Origin: Ferrovibrio sp. MS7
GTDB lineage: Bacteria > Pseudomonadota > Alphaproteobacteria > Ferrovibrionales > Ferrovibrionaceae
Assembly (NCBI RefSeq): GCF_038404985.1
Contig: NZ_JBBKBA010000001.1
Location: 2,570,001-2,634,000 of the forward strand
Direction of reading: 5' to 3'
Length of the DNA stretch: 64,000 nt
Part shown: positions 11,728 to 19,789 of the stretch, piece by piece
Numbering within the stretch: position 1 is the first letter of the stretch
How the letters are laid out: each line of letters starts with the position of its first letter
Made by a program: the position numbers and the translations under genes
Notes under the pieces: model-generated
Told to the model about the DNA's origin: nothing
Databases searched by the model: none
Seen by the model: only the letters and a program-made list of their open reading frames with translations

Positions 11728-12848
11728 GCCTCGCTTTTACTGTCCATGCCCGCGATGGCGCCGCGCGTCTCGGCAAGCTCGAGACCGCCCATGGCGTGAT
11801 CGATACGCCGGTCTTCATGCCGGTGGGTACGGCGGCCACGGTCAAGGCGATGACGCCCGAAGCTGTTGCCGTCACCGGCGCGCAGATCATTCTCGGCAAC
11901 ACCTACCACCTGATGCTGCGGCCCGGCGCCGAGCGCGTGGCGCGGCTTGGCGGCCTGCACAGGTTCATGCATTGGCCGGGGCCGATCCTCACCGATTCCG
12001 GCGGCTTCCAGGTGATGTCGCTTGGGGCCCTGGCCAAGGTCACCGAGCGTGGCGTCGCCTTCCAGTCGCATATCGATGGCGCGAAATACGATCTCACGCC
12101 TGAGCGCTCGGTGGAAATCCAGCATCTGCTTGATGCCACCATCACCATGCAGCTTGATGAATGCGTATCCTATCCGGCGGAGGAAAAGCGCGCGGCGGAT
12201 GCCATGCGGTTGAGTTTGCGCTGGGCCGAACGCTGCAAGGCGGCCTTCGATGCACGGCCGGGCTATGGCCTGTTCGGCATTGTTCAGGGCAGCACCTTCC
12301 AGGCCCTGCGCGAGGAATCCGCCGCTGGCTTGCAGCGCATCGGTTTCGATGGCTATGCCATCGGCGGCCTGGCGGTGGGCGAACCGCAGGAAGCGATGTT
12401 CAAGACCCTGGAAGAAACCGTACCGCATCTCACCGAGGCGCGACCGCGCTACCTGATGGGCGTCGGCAAGCCCTCCGATCTGGTCGGCGCGGTGCAGCGC
12501 GGGGTCGACATGTTCGACTGCGTGCTGCCGACCCGCTCGGGCCGCACCGGCCAGGCCTTCACGCGGCGAGGCAGCGTCAATATCCGCAATGCCCGCCATG
12601 CCGAGGATACGCGACCGCTGGATGCGCTATGCCGCTGCCCCGCCTGCACCAATCATAGCCGCGCCTACCTGCATCACCTGGTGCGCTCGAACGAGATTCT
12701 CGGCAGCGTGCTGATGACCTGGCATAACCTGACGTATTTCCAGGATCTGATGGCCGGCATGCGTGCTGCCATCGCGGAGGGGCGGCTGGCTGCCTTTGCG
12801 GCCGATTTCCATGCCGGCCAGGCGGCCGGCGATATAGAACCGCTTTGA
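11724..12848 (+). CDS. tgt: tRNA-guanine transglycosylase
   Basis: Exchanges guanine-34 for preQ1 in tRNAs with GUN anticodons, the step before QueA. The 374-aa TIM barrel shows [13 protein letters not shown], the substrate segment [10 protein letters not shown] with its Asp, the nucleophile region [27 protein letters not shown] (Asp), and the structural zinc site [17 protein letters not shown]. It begins inside the queA stop (ATGA). No queC, queD or queE is present in the window. Confidence 0.97.
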   Translation: MSLAFTVHARDGAARLGKLETAHGVIDTPVFMPVGTAATVKAMTPEAVAVTGAQIILGNTYHLMLRPGAERVARLGGLHRFMHWPGPILTDSGGFQVMSLGALAKVTERGVAFQSHIDGAKYDLTPERSVEIQHLLDATITMQLDECVSYPAEEKRAADAMRLSLRWAERCKAAFDARPGYGLFGIVQGSTFQALREESAAGLQRIGFDGYAIGGLAVGEPQEAMFKTLEETVPHLTEARPRYLMGVGKPSDLVGAVQRGVDMFDCVLPTRSGRTGQAFTRRGSVNIRNARHAEDTRPLDALCRCPACTNHSRAYLHHLVRSNEILGSVLMTWHNLTYFQDLMAGMRAAIAEGRLAAFAADFHAGQAAGDIEPL

Positions 12849-12863
12849 TTGCAAGAGGCGTGA

Positions 12864-12977
12864 ATGGACAAGCTGCGCCGTCACGCCCGGGTTTTCGCCA
12901 TCGCCTTCGTCTTCGCGATGCTGGCCTATGGCCTCACCCATGGCGTGGTGTGGCTGACGCGCGGCTGGTGGCAGTAG
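12864..12977 (+). CDS. 37-aa single-pass membrane microprotein
   Basis: Short reading frame starting at ATG 12864 with the RBS-like AAGAGG about 6 nt upstream, 15 nt after the tgt stop. The product begins MDKLRRHARV, has one hydrophobic segment (FAIAFVFAMLAYGLTHGVVW) and ends LTRGWWQ. The Arg-rich N terminus before the helix predicts the N terminus inside. Its position in the queA-tgt operon and the good RBS support translation. I do not recognise the family. It could also be a chance frame, since it is only 38 codons. Confidence 0.55.
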   Translation: MDKLRRHARVFAIAFVFAMLAYGLTHGVVWLTRGWWQ

Positions 12978-12978
12978 T

Positions 12979-13509
12979 TCAAAGTCCGGCCTTGCCGCGA
13001 TAGGGCAGGCGGGGCATATCGGTGCCATAGAGCTGTGCGATCAGCAGACGGTCGATGCCGCCACTGGCCGAAGGCGCCAGGGGCAGCAGCAGGTAATCCA
13101 CCGGATAGCGGCGGCCCTCGAAGCGGCGCTCTGCCTGCATCTGCACCGGCTGGCGCGTCTCCACTGCCAGGCGGCAGACAATAGGGCCGGTATTGGCGAC
13201 CATCGGGTCTTCATGTTCATGCATCCAGCCGCCGGTATGGTCGTGGCCGCGCCGAGCCACAAGGTCTGTGCCGACTAGACGATAATTGAAGCGCAGGTCG
13301 CCTTCGGCATCCTGCATTACGCCAACAATGATCAGGCTGCCAAGCAGGTAATTGAGCTTCAATGGGTCGACAAAAGCTGGTGAGGGCAGGCCATTCTGCG
13401 CTGCTGCTGCTCGCCAATCCGTCAGCAGCCGCTGCAACAACGGATGCTCAGGCTGCTCGCCAGCGGCAAGCACGCCATATTTTGGACTGACAATTCCATC
13501 CCCCGGCAT
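12979..13509 (-). CDS. PAS domain protein (PAS_5 type)
   Basis: Protein of 176 aa consisting of little more than one PAS_5-type domain, a family widespread in Rhodospirillales and mostly uncharacterised. The typical features are FVDPLKLNYLLGSLIIVGV, FNYRLVGTDLV, a GxxHTGGW-like turn, and a conserved tail VDYLLLPLAPS. No output domain is attached. The frame continues upstream to a TTG at 13578, but the ATG at 13509 has GGGAG at a good distance and is preferred. It ends 2 bp from the microprotein on the opposite strand. Ligand and partner are unknown. Confidence 0.78.
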   Translation of the reverse strand: MPGDGIVSPKYGVLAAGEQPEHPLLQRLLTDWRAAAAQNGLPSPAFVDPLKLNYLLGSLIIVGVMQDAEGDLRFNYRLVGTDLVARRGHDHTGGWMHEHEDPMVANTGPIVCRLAVETRQPVQMQAERRFEGRRYPVDYLLLPLAPSASGGIDRLLIAQLYGTDMPRLPYRGKAGL

Positions 13510-13598
13510 CGCCGCGACTCCCGCGCAGCCTTGCAATGGGTAAAGCCTATCGAGGGCGCGGGTGAGGGCGCAATGCAAATCCGATCAAAAAGAGAAGT

Positions 13599-13674
13599 TG
13601 GTGACCCCGGCGGGATTCGAACCCGCGACCTCTCGATTAAAAGTCGCTTGCTCTACCAGCTGAGCTACGGGGTC
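13599..13674 (-). tRNA. tRNA-Lys (anticodon TTT), CCA encoded
   Basis: Reverse strand gives acceptor GACCCCG pairing with CGGGGTC, discriminator A and an encoded CCA at 13599-13601. The D arm TAGCTCAGCTGGTAGAGC and T arm GGTTCGAATCC are canonical, and the anticodon loop CTTTTAA gives TTT (Lys, AAA/AAG). The outer two pairs of the anticodon stem (27-43 and 28-42) read as A-G and G-A and do not form Watson-Crick pairs. Confidence 0.95.
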
Positions 13675-13743
13675 ACGCGCGGCGGACCATAAAGGCCGCC
13701 CCCAGCCTCGTCAACAGCCCGGAAAATATGGAAAATCGGGCAA

Positions 13744-14277
13744 TTACTGGAGTTTTCGGAAGGTCAGCAATACCTGTCCGACCTCGACGCCGAATTTGCG
13801 CACACTGGCACGATTCAGCACCACCTCATCGTCAAAGCGGTAAAGCCAGTCGTCGAAGCGCACGTCAATGCCGCCATCATCGGTTTTCAAGTTGATGTCA
13901 TATGCCCATTGGAATGCATTGCCGCGGGATTGCCCCTGGGCAGTCCCGATCACGTCGTCGGCACGGCCGACATACTGGCCGTCCTCCAGGCGGATACGCC
14001 AGACCCGACGCTGGATTTCACCGTCGCTGAAGCGGAAATCCTCCTCCAGCACCAGCTCGCCATTCTCCCGGCGCCCTGCCAGCTCGACGGTGAATTGCCG
14101 CACCTTGCCGCCAAATCGGGGTTCGAACAGGCCCCAGGCCTTCGAGCGGCCAAGGAAATAGTGTTCCAGATCAAACGCGCCATAGGCGGCAAGACCGGCT
14201 GGATCAGGCCGGGTGGGGCCTGCGCAAGCGGCCAAAAACAGCGGTACAAGCAGGAGCAGAGCGAGGCGGCGGGTCAT
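13744..14277 (-). CDS. DUF3833 family lipoprotein
   Basis: Predicted outer- or inner-membrane lipoprotein of 177 aa. The leader MTRRLALLLLVPLFLAAC ends in a clear lipobox (LAAC). The mature part (FDLEHYFLGRSKAWGLFEPRFG, then EDFRFSDGE..RRVWRI, and WAYDINLKTDDG) matches the DUF3833 pattern seen throughout proteobacteria, often near flagellar or motility genes. No enzymatic motif is visible. ATG 14277 is chosen because it starts the leader directly; a longer frame to 14346 lacks support. The function is unknown. Confidence 0.82.
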   Translation of the reverse strand: MTRRLALLLLVPLFLAACAGPTRPDPAGLAAYGAFDLEHYFLGRSKAWGLFEPRFGGKVRQFTVELAGRRENGELVLEEDFRFSDGEIQRRVWRIRLEDGQYVGRADDVIGTAQGQSRGNAFQWAYDINLKTDDGGIDVRFDDWLYRFDDEVVLNRASVRKFGVEVGQVLLTFRKLQ

Positions 14278-14362
14278 GGTGATCTTGATTTTTTGGGCGG
14301 GCGGAAACAGCCACCACTGACATAATGCCGCCAAGCGCCGATGCAAGAAGGCGCTACAAACG

Positions 14363-14391
14363 AAAACGGCGGCCCCGAAAGGAGCCGCCGT
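14363..14391 (-). terminator. Rho-independent terminator of the flagellin gene
   Basis: Reading the minus strand: ACGGCGGC, an 10-nt loop, GCCGCCGT, then TTTCG, 29 bp after the flagellin stop. The 8-bp stem is perfect. The T-run is short (TTTT shared with the stem end). Confidence 0.75.
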
Positions 14392-14419
14392 ATCGTCAGG
14401 CCGGAAAAGGTTGGCGCTA

Positions 14420-15241
14420 TTAGCGGAACAGGCTGAGCAGGGTGTTCGGCTGCTGGTTGGCGATCGAGAGCGCCTGGACGCCGAGCTGCTGACGAACCTG
14501 CAGGGACTGCAGGGCAGCGGATTCGGCGGCGACGTCCGCGTCCACCAGGGCGCCGAGGCCCTTCTTGGTCGCGTCCACCAGGTCGTTCACGAAGTTACGC
14601 TGCAGCGACAGCGAACGGCTCTGCGCGGCAACCTGCGCGGAGATCGAGTTCACCAGGCCTTCGAAGGTGTTCAGGCTGGCGAGCGAGGTCGAGTACTGCG
14701 AGGCGTCAGTGAAGTCGGTGATCACCTGGCCGAGGTCGGTCGCGCCGTTCAGCGTGTTGCTGCCAGTCTGCAGCGTCAAGGTGGTGCCGGACACGTCGGC
14801 CACGAAGGTCACCGTGGCAGTGGTGTTCAGCAGGTTCTTGCCGTTGTAGGTGGCCTGATTCACGAAGTTTGTGATCTGCTGCAGGATCTGGTTGGCGTCG
14901 TTCTGGTAGGTGGTGCGCTGCTCAGCGGTCAGCGAGCCGTCCGCCAGGTTGGCGAACTTGGCCTTGAGGTCACCCACGAGGTTCGAGATGCCGGTGAGTG
15001 CGGCCGCCGAAACCTGACCAAGACCTTCACCAGCAGCCAGCGAGGACTGCACCGAGGCGTAGGCCTTAACGTTGCCACGGATGCCCTGGGCAACGGCGAA
15101 AACGGCGGCATCATCCTGCGCGTCCGCAACGCGGAAGCCGGTCTGGATGCGCTTGGAGGTCTTGTCGAGTTCGGTGTTGGTCGAGCGCAGCGACGACAGG
15201 GCGACGAGCGCACCAATATTGGTGTTGACTGAGTTTGCCAT
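14420..15241 (-). CDS. Flagellin
   Basis: Filament subunit of 273 aa. The conserved N-terminal D0/D1 coiled coil (SVNTNIGALVALSSLRSTN, then RIQTGFRVADAQDDAA) and C-terminal D1/D0 (LQVRQQLGVQALSIANQQPNTLLSLFR) are both present; the central variable domain is short (residues about 140-190), so the filament should be thin and little decorated. The RBS AAAGGAA lies 8 nt before ATG 15241. No other filament or hook gene and no flbT or flaF is nearby, so this is an isolated flagellin locus. An inverted repeat covers the start codon. Confidence 0.94.
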   Translation of the reverse strand: MANSVNTNIGALVALSSLRSTNTELDKTSKRIQTGFRVADAQDDAAVFAVAQGIRGNVKAYASVQSSLAAGEGLGQVSAAALTGISNLVGDLKAKFANLADGSLTAEQRTTYQNDANQILQQITNFVNQATYNGKNLLNTTATVTFVADVSGTTLTLQTGSNTLNGATDLGQVITDFTDASQYSTSLASLNTFEGLVNSISAQVAAQSRSLSLQRNFVNDLVDATKKGLGALVDADVAAESAALQSLQVRQQLGVQALSIANQQPNTLLSLFR

Positions 15242-15304
15242 TGTTAAGGTTCCTTTCTGGTCCTTTGACGATGGCTAACTTTTTAAACCCGACTCCTTAA
15301 CAAT
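15240..15304 (-). promoter_or_regulatory. 10-bp inverted repeat spanning the flagellin start codon
   Basis: On the minus strand ATTGTTAAGG (15304-15295) is followed 45 nt later by its exact complement CCTTAACAAT (15249-15240), the last two bases of which are the AT of the flagellin ATG. The Shine-Dalgarno AAAGGAA lies just inside the loop. If transcribed, this would form a long-range stem that hides the initiation codon. Confidence 0.6.
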
Positions 15305-15357
15305 CCCTGAACGGATAAGTGCATAATTTTGCTAGTTTTCAGCCAAAAAAATTTGAC

Positions 15358-16152
15358 TTATTCTGGCTGCGGCATAATTTTCTGCTCACGCAAGGCCTGC
15401 AGAATCGCGGTATTTGCCGCGTAGCGCATCTGGAAATACTGCCGGCTGGGCACCCAGTAGCGCACCCCCAGCACGATGCCGGTGGCAGTGAATTCATGGA
15501 TGCCGATCTGCGCCGGCGGGCCGTCCACGATCTCGGGGAAGCCGTTCAGGGCCTGGCGCACGGCGGCGGCGGCGCGGTCGTGGTTGGCATCGGTCGGCAG
15601 GTGCACGCGGGTCTCGACCACATGATGGGCGCGCGAATTGACAATGATTTCGCCGTTTATTGACTTGTTCGGCACCGTGATCTCTTCGCCATCCTGGTTG
15701 CGCAGCACCGTGGCGGACAGGGTCACTTCCTCGACTACGCCGCTCACGCCCTTCACCGCGATGGTGTTGCCGACCACGAAGGGGCGGCTGAGGATGATGG
15801 CAAGGCCGGCACCGTAATTCGACAGCGGCCCCTGGATCGCCAGGGTGGCGCCAAAGGCGCTGGCGCCGGCCAGCGCGATCAGTGGCGCGATTGAGATGCC
15901 GAAATTGCCCAGCGTGATCAGCACCACCGCCGCCAGCACGCCGATCTTAACCACATTGCCGAATAGCCGGGCGAGGGTGATATCGATGCTCTTGCGCTCG
16001 GCGAGTGCGGTGGTGCGAGAGCCGAGCCATATGGCCAGCTTGAGGCCGATGAAAAAGACGACCAGCGCACCAAGGATCTGCAAGCCGTAGCGGACCAGGA
16101 AGTCCATCGCCACTTCGGCCATGCGGGTCAGTGCGGTGATTTCCTTGTCCAT
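15358..16152 (-). CDS. Small-conductance mechanosensitive channel, MscS family
   Basis: Membrane channel of 264 aa that releases solutes on hypo-osmotic shock. Three N-terminal helices (the first around residues 20-45, then EKAI-like loop, then the pore helix) are followed by the pore signature GASAFGATLAIQGPLSNYGAGL and the beta domain with FVVGNTIAV, GVVEEVTL and PNKSINGEIIVN. ATG 16152 is preceded by GAGGAG and gives MDKEITALTRM; the frame extends further upstream without a ribosome site. The size equals E. coli MscS, with no added periplasmic domain. Confidence 0.93.
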   Translation of the reverse strand: MDKEITALTRMAEVAMDFLVRYGLQILGALVVFFIGLKLAIWLGSRTTALAERKSIDITLARLFGNVVKIGVLAAVVLITLGNFGISIAPLIALAGASAFGATLAIQGPLSNYGAGLAIILSRPFVVGNTIAVKGVSGVVEEVTLSATVLRNQDGEEITVPNKSINGEIIVNSRAHHVVETRVHLPTDANHDRAAAAVRQALNGFPEIVDGPPAQIGIHEFTATGIVLGVRYWVPSRQYFQMRYAANTAILQALREQKIMPQPE

Positions 16153-16428
16153 GGCGGTCTCCTCGGGTTCAGGCTTGGGTGCAGGCCGGCGAATCAAGGG
16201 CTGCCGGCCAATCGTAGCCAAAGACCAATCCTAGCCAAAGATATGGCGGTTGCCGCTAGTGCTCAGCCTGGTTTTGTCTGGTTATTGGCGGTTTGGCGGG
16301 GCAGGCCAGCCATATTACGCAACAGTCACTTGCTTCCGGCCGGCGGCTCCAGGAGACTATACGGCATGGCCGACCCGGTAACAGGGCCGGCAGACACAGT
16401 CGTAACAGCGAGGTCAAGGAGGCCGGCG

Positions 16429-16614
16429 ATGGCGAAATTTTACGTCGAAGGCGGCATTTTCAAGGATTTAGCCGATCCGAAGCCGATGCCCGGTACGGAG
16501 GAGAGCTATGGCCCGTTCGAGAGCGAACGGGAGGCGGACAAGGTCTGGCGCGCTCGCATGGCGGAGAAGATCGACATCTGCAACCACCGCCTGCGGGTCT
16601 TCGAGCGCGACTGA
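16429..16614 (+). CDS. DUF4170 family small protein
   Basis: 61-aa soluble protein starting MAKFYVEGGIFKDL, with GPFESEREADKVWRARM and ending HRLRVFERD. This matches the alphaproteobacterial DUF4170 family, which has no assigned function. The ATG has a near-perfect RBS (AAGGAGG) 7 nt upstream. It faces away from mscS, so the 276 bp between them should hold both promoters. Confidence 0.82.
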   Translation: MAKFYVEGGIFKDLADPKPMPGTEESYGPFESEREADKVWRARMAEKIDICNHRLRVFERD

Positions 16615-16750
16615 TCCGGCTGCGCCAGCGGCCCGAAGGGCGTCCCGGAGGGATTCGCGGCTGCGTTAAATACTTGATAACGGCTTCTGTCGTCACAATA
16701 CACTATTGTGCGGGGGCGAATCGGTGCCCCCGTCGGACGGAAGCTGCGCT

Positions 16751-17404
16751 ATGCTAAATGCCCAGTCATCAGGGAAGATCATCGCCAATCGAGGCGACCT
16801 GAAGCGGCGCGCTGTCAATTTCCGCCGCGGCCAGGAACTCCGACTGACGCCGGAAATGCGCGACAAGATCGAGAAGGTGATCGTGGAAACCCAGAGCGAT
16901 TTCGAGATGGCGGCGGACGACGCGCTCCGCAACATGCGTGACGCCTATTCCTCGGCGGCCTTCAACCAGGTAGGCCGTGCCAGCTATTACGAGTGGATTC
17001 ACGATCTGGCGGTGGAGATGAAGGGGCAGGGCGGATTGTTCAACTATCCGCTGCTCACCACCTATGCCGATATTCTGCGCCAGCTCACCGCCAATCTGAA
17101 CGAGAATAACCCGCGCCTGCACAAGATCATCGGCCTCAATATCGATGCCATTAATGTGGTGGTGCGGCGTAAGCTGACCGGCCTTGGTGGCGCCACCGAG
17201 CACAAGGTGGCGGATGCGCTGAAGGAAGCTTACCAGCATTTCCGCTTGGGCGGCGGCAAGGCGCCGGCTGGCATGGAGCGCAAACTTGCCACCGCCGTGC
17301 GCAAGCTGGATGGCAAGCCGGATCCGAAGGCGGGCGAAATCCTGCCGCCGCTCACCGATACGGCACGCACCTGGCCGGCTGGCCGCCGCGTACCGGCCAA
17401 TTGA
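16751..17404 (+). CDS. HPt-like protein lacking the phosphoacceptor histidine
   Basis: Mostly alpha-helical protein of 217 aa. Residues about 65-140 resemble HPt phosphotransfer domains of Rhodospirillales: where those read A-H-x-L-K-G-Q-G-G-x-F-G-Y-P-L, this one has AVEMKGQGGLFNYPL, so the phosphorylated His is replaced by Val, and the third helix LHKIIGLNIDAINVVV is also kept. The comparison is from memory of the family and is an inference. The N terminus is basic (ANRGDLKRRAVNFRRGQ) and the C-terminal 50 residues are Pro/Lys-rich. First gene of a four-gene run through 18529. ATG 16751 is preferred over an upstream start at 16706. Confidence 0.6.
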   Translation: MLNAQSSGKIIANRGDLKRRAVNFRRGQELRLTPEMRDKIEKVIVETQSDFEMAADDALRNMRDAYSSAAFNQVGRASYYEWIHDLAVEMKGQGGLFNYPLLTTYADILRQLTANLNENNPRLHKIIGLNIDAINVVVRRKLTGLGGATEHKVADALKEAYQHFRLGGGKAPAGMERKLATAVRKLDGKPDPKAGEILPPLTDTARTWPAGRRVPAN

Positions 17405-17425
17405 TCGAGTAGGGCAGGTTGGCCA

Positions 17426-17749
17426 ATGGCGGCGAATACCGATGACGATGATGGCGAAGCCCAGTTTGACTGGAAGCCGCAGAATATCCGGCCCATCGCC
17501 GCGCAGCAGGTGATCGCGGAGGCGATCAAGGCTGCCGATACCAGTTATTTCTTTGAGAACTACACCAAGCAGTCGAATGCCGTGATCAAGGCTCTGCGCC
17601 AGAGTGGCTATGTCATTGTGCCGTATTATCCGACGGTGGATATGGTGCGGGCGGCGATGGAAGAACTGCAATACGGTTCGAACAAATTCACCAATGTGGT
17701 GATGCCAATGTATCTGGCGATGATGAAGGCGGCGCCGAAGTCGCGCTGA
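17426..17749 (+). CDS. Uncharacterised 107-aa protein
   Basis: Acidic N terminus (MAANTDDDDGEAQFDW) followed by a compact helical region (IAAQQVIAEAIKAADTSYFFENYTKQS) and a segment YVIVPYYPTVDMVRAAMEEL. No signal peptide or membrane segment. I do not recognise the family. It lies 21 nt after the HPt-like gene and 43 nt before the next small gene, in the same orientation, which suggests joint transcription. Confidence 0.7.
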   Translation: MAANTDDDDGEAQFDWKPQNIRPIAAQQVIAEAIKAADTSYFFENYTKQSNAVIKALRQSGYVIVPYYPTVDMVRAAMEELQYGSNKFTNVVMPMYLAMMKAAPKSR

Positions 17750-17792
17750 TCATTCCTGCCAGGACAGATGCAAGAAGAGGGATGTTCCGGCC

Positions 17793-17996
17793 ATGAGCCG
17801 CGACAAGCTGGTCGCTTTCCTGCGTGCTGCGGGACCCGAGCGCGCTAACGTGATCCTGAACCGCCTGCCGCCGCAGGAGGCGCAGGCGATCCGTCAGGCC
17901 ATGGATCAAAGTCCGGCCGTGCCAGCAGCCGTGGTGGAGCAGGCAGCGGATGCGGCCGCCACTTTCGTTGCCGCGATAACCCACAACAAGCGCTGA
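17793..17996 (+). CDS. Uncharacterised 67-aa protein
   Basis: Small helical protein beginning MSRDKLVAFLRAAGPERANVILNRL and continuing PPQEAQAIRQAMDQ; the tail is Ala-rich. The first half is loosely reminiscent of the helical repeats of FliG/MgtE N-terminal domains, but the match is too weak to name it. The stop shares one base with the ATG of the next gene (TGATG), so the two are likely translationally coupled. Confidence 0.65.
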   Translation: MSRDKLVAFLRAAGPERANVILNRLPPQEAQAIRQAMDQSPAVPAAVVEQAADAAATFVAAITHNKR

Positions 17997-18529
17997 TGCA
18001 CTGCCGCGTCGCGATACTGTTCAGTCTGCTGCTGGCAGTGGCCGGCGATGCCCAGGCGCAGCAGGACCCGGCCTTCGGCCTTGGCCCCGGCAGTCGACCA
18101 AAGCGCGTGTTGCCATGCATGGACGATCGCGAGCAGAAGGCGGAGGCGCTGATCCGAACCGGCATCATCCTGCGCGAGATCGGCCGCGAATGTCAGCGCC
18201 GCCGCGTCGACATCACTCTGCTGCCGGCCTGGCAGGCGTTCGACCAGGCCAATGCCGAGCAGATCCAGGCGGCGGCGCGGCTGCGTGGCGAGGCGCTGGA
18301 ACGCAATTATCCGGATATTCCCGATATCGCGCTGCGGCTCGATTCCCGGCTGATTGCCTCAACCGGCCTGCAGCGCATGGCGAATGAGGAATGTCACGTC
18401 GCCAACAGGCTGGTCAGTGGCTTCGCCGAATACAATGATTTCGTGCTGCATGCCCAGCGCACTGAGCTTGGCCGCGTGAAGAATACCTATCCGCGCTGCC
18501 GCACGCGCAACGACCGTGGTGACCGTTAA
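17996..18529 (+). CDS. Exported protein of unknown function, four cysteines
   Basis: 177-aa protein with a signal peptide (hydrophobic residues 5-17, cleavage after DAQAQ). The mature part is basic and helical, with Cys in VLPCMDDRE, GRECQRRRVD, NEECHVANRL and YPRCRTRN that could form disulphides. No known domain is recognised. It starts inside the stop of the preceding gene and closes the four-gene run. The neighbouring genes are cytosolic, so a shared pathway is not obvious. Confidence 0.7.
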   Translation: MHCRVAILFSLLLAVAGDAQAQQDPAFGLGPGSRPKRVLPCMDDREQKAEALIRTGIILREIGRECQRRRVDITLLPAWQAFDQANAEQIQAAARLRGEALERNYPDIPDIALRLDSRLIASTGLQRMANEECHVANRLVSGFAEYNDFVLHAQRTELGRVKNTYPRCRTRNDRGDR

Positions 18530-18542
18530 TTTGGGGTGACCG

Positions 18543-19016
18543 CTAGTTCGTCGGCACGACAATGACGCGGCCATTGTCCAGCACGATGGAACCGGCGCGG
18601 AATACCGAGGCACCGTAAGGATCGAGCTGGCCGACGACGCGGATACGGTCGCCGGCCTTGAGCCGGGTCAGTTCCTGCCAGCTTGGCCCCAGATTGACCA
18701 CGATGGATGCATTGCCGTCGTTGAGCACGAAGGTGCGCGGCTGTGGTGCGGAGAGCACACCGGCCAGCAGCACGGTCTGGCCGCGCGGAATTTCGGCAAT
18801 CGGCGTCGGGTTCGGCAGGCCGATGGTGTTGGCGGGCGCGCCGGTGGCAGGGCGGCGTTGCTGCTGGGCCGGCTGTTGTGCTGCCGGCGGCTGCTGGCCC
18901 TGCGCGGGGGCTTGCTGCGCCGGGGCCTGCTGTGCCGGTGTCTGCTGTGTTTGGGCCAACGCTGCGCCGGCCCCCAGCAGCATCAGAAGTGTCGCGCTTA
19001 TACTGGTCAGATGCAT
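18543..19016 (-). CDS. Exported OB-fold (BOF-like) protein with Gln/Pro/Ala repeats
   Basis: 157-aa secreted protein. A signal peptide (to ALAQ near residue 22) is followed by a low-complexity stretch built from QQAP/AQ repeats (residues 23-58). The rest, IAEIPRGQTVLLAGVLSA, TFVLNDGNASIVVNLG and KAGDRIRVVGQLDPYG, looks like the bacterial OB fold (BOF, YgiW/YdeI type) found in periplasmic stress proteins. The start overlaps the end of the upstream SDR gene by 10 nt, which implies one transcript. The fold assignment is by pattern only. Confidence 0.62.
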   Translation of the reverse strand: MHLTSISATLLMLLGAGAALAQTQQTPAQQAPAQQAPAQGQQPPAAQQPAQQQRRPATGAPANTIGLPNPTPIAEIPRGQTVLLAGVLSAPQPRTFVLNDGNASIVVNLGPSWQELTRLKAGDRIRVVGQLDPYGASVFRAGSIVLDNGRVIVVPTN

Positions 19017-19765
19017 CGGCCGCCATCAACCTCCATGCAGACGCCGGTGATGAAATCGGCCTCGTCAGAAGCCAGGTAAAGCGCGGCATTGGCAATGTCG
19101 CGCGGCGTGCTGAAGCGGCCGATGGGAATCGTCGAAACGAATTTCGCCTTCATCTCCTCGGTCTCCTCGCCGCCCATGAATTCCTTCAGCATCGGCGTCA
19201 GGCCAGCCACCGGGTTCAGCGCATTGACGCGGATCTGCTCCGGCGCCAATTCCACCGCCATGGCGCGGGTGATGGTGATAACCGCGCCCTTCGAGCCGTT
19301 ATACCACACCAGGCCGGGGCGCGGGCGCACGCCGGCGGTGGAGGCAATATTGATGAAGGCACCACGGCCACGCTTGCGCATTTCCGGCACGGCATGCATC
19401 GCCGAGAGATAGATGCTCTTGACGTTGACGGCGAAGATCTTGTCGAAGGTGGCTTCGTCGGTATTCAGCAACGGCGCGTTTCGTTGCGGCATGCCGGCAT
19501 TGTTGACCACAATGTCCAGGCCGCCGAATGCCTGCACCGTGGCGGCCACCATGGCCTGCATCGGGCCGGACTGGCTGACATCCACCTGTACCGCGATGGC
19601 CTTGCCGCCAGCAGCCTTGATTTCGCCGGCGACACGCTCGGCGCTGGCGGGATTGAGATCGGCCACAGCGACGGCCGCACCCTCGGCAGCGAAACGCTTG
19701 GCAATGCCTTCGCCGAAGCCCGAACCACCGCCGGTAACGATCGCCACCTTATTCGCCAGACGCAT
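19007..19765 (-). CDS. Short-chain dehydrogenase/reductase
   Basis: Classical SDR of 252 aa using NAD(P)(H). The glycine motif TGGGSGFG (residues 11-18), Asp at the end of beta-2 (VADLNPA, which favours NAD), NNAG, the catalytic Ser in NIASTAG, and YNGSK (Tyr-x3-Lys) are all in place, with a terminal substrate loop and VDGGRCI. The substrate is not predictable. It is followed with 10 nt overlap by the exported OB-fold gene, an unusual pairing. Confidence 0.9.
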   Translation of the reverse strand: MRLANKVAIVTGGGSGFGEGIAKRFAAEGAAVAVADLNPASAERVAGEIKAAGGKAIAVQVDVSQSGPMQAMVAATVQAFGGLDIVVNNAGMPQRNAPLLNTDEATFDKIFAVNVKSIYLSAMHAVPEMRKRGRGAFINIASTAGVRPRPGLVWYNGSKGAVITITRAMAVELAPEQIRVNALNPVAGLTPMLKEFMGGEETEEMKAKFVSTIPIGRFSTPRDIANAALYLASDEADFITGVCMEVDGGRCI

Positions 19766-19789
19766 GCTGATTCCTCCGGGTCCCGTTTT

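Noticed and set aside
13444-13692. 82-codon frame across the tRNA-Lys
   Set aside because: Runs through the tRNA gene on the opposite strand; coding is not plausible.
18526-19095. 189-codon frame overlapping the OB-fold gene
   Set aside because: Same strand but different frame; Pro/Ala/Arg-rich, whereas the chosen frame has a signal peptide and a fold pattern.
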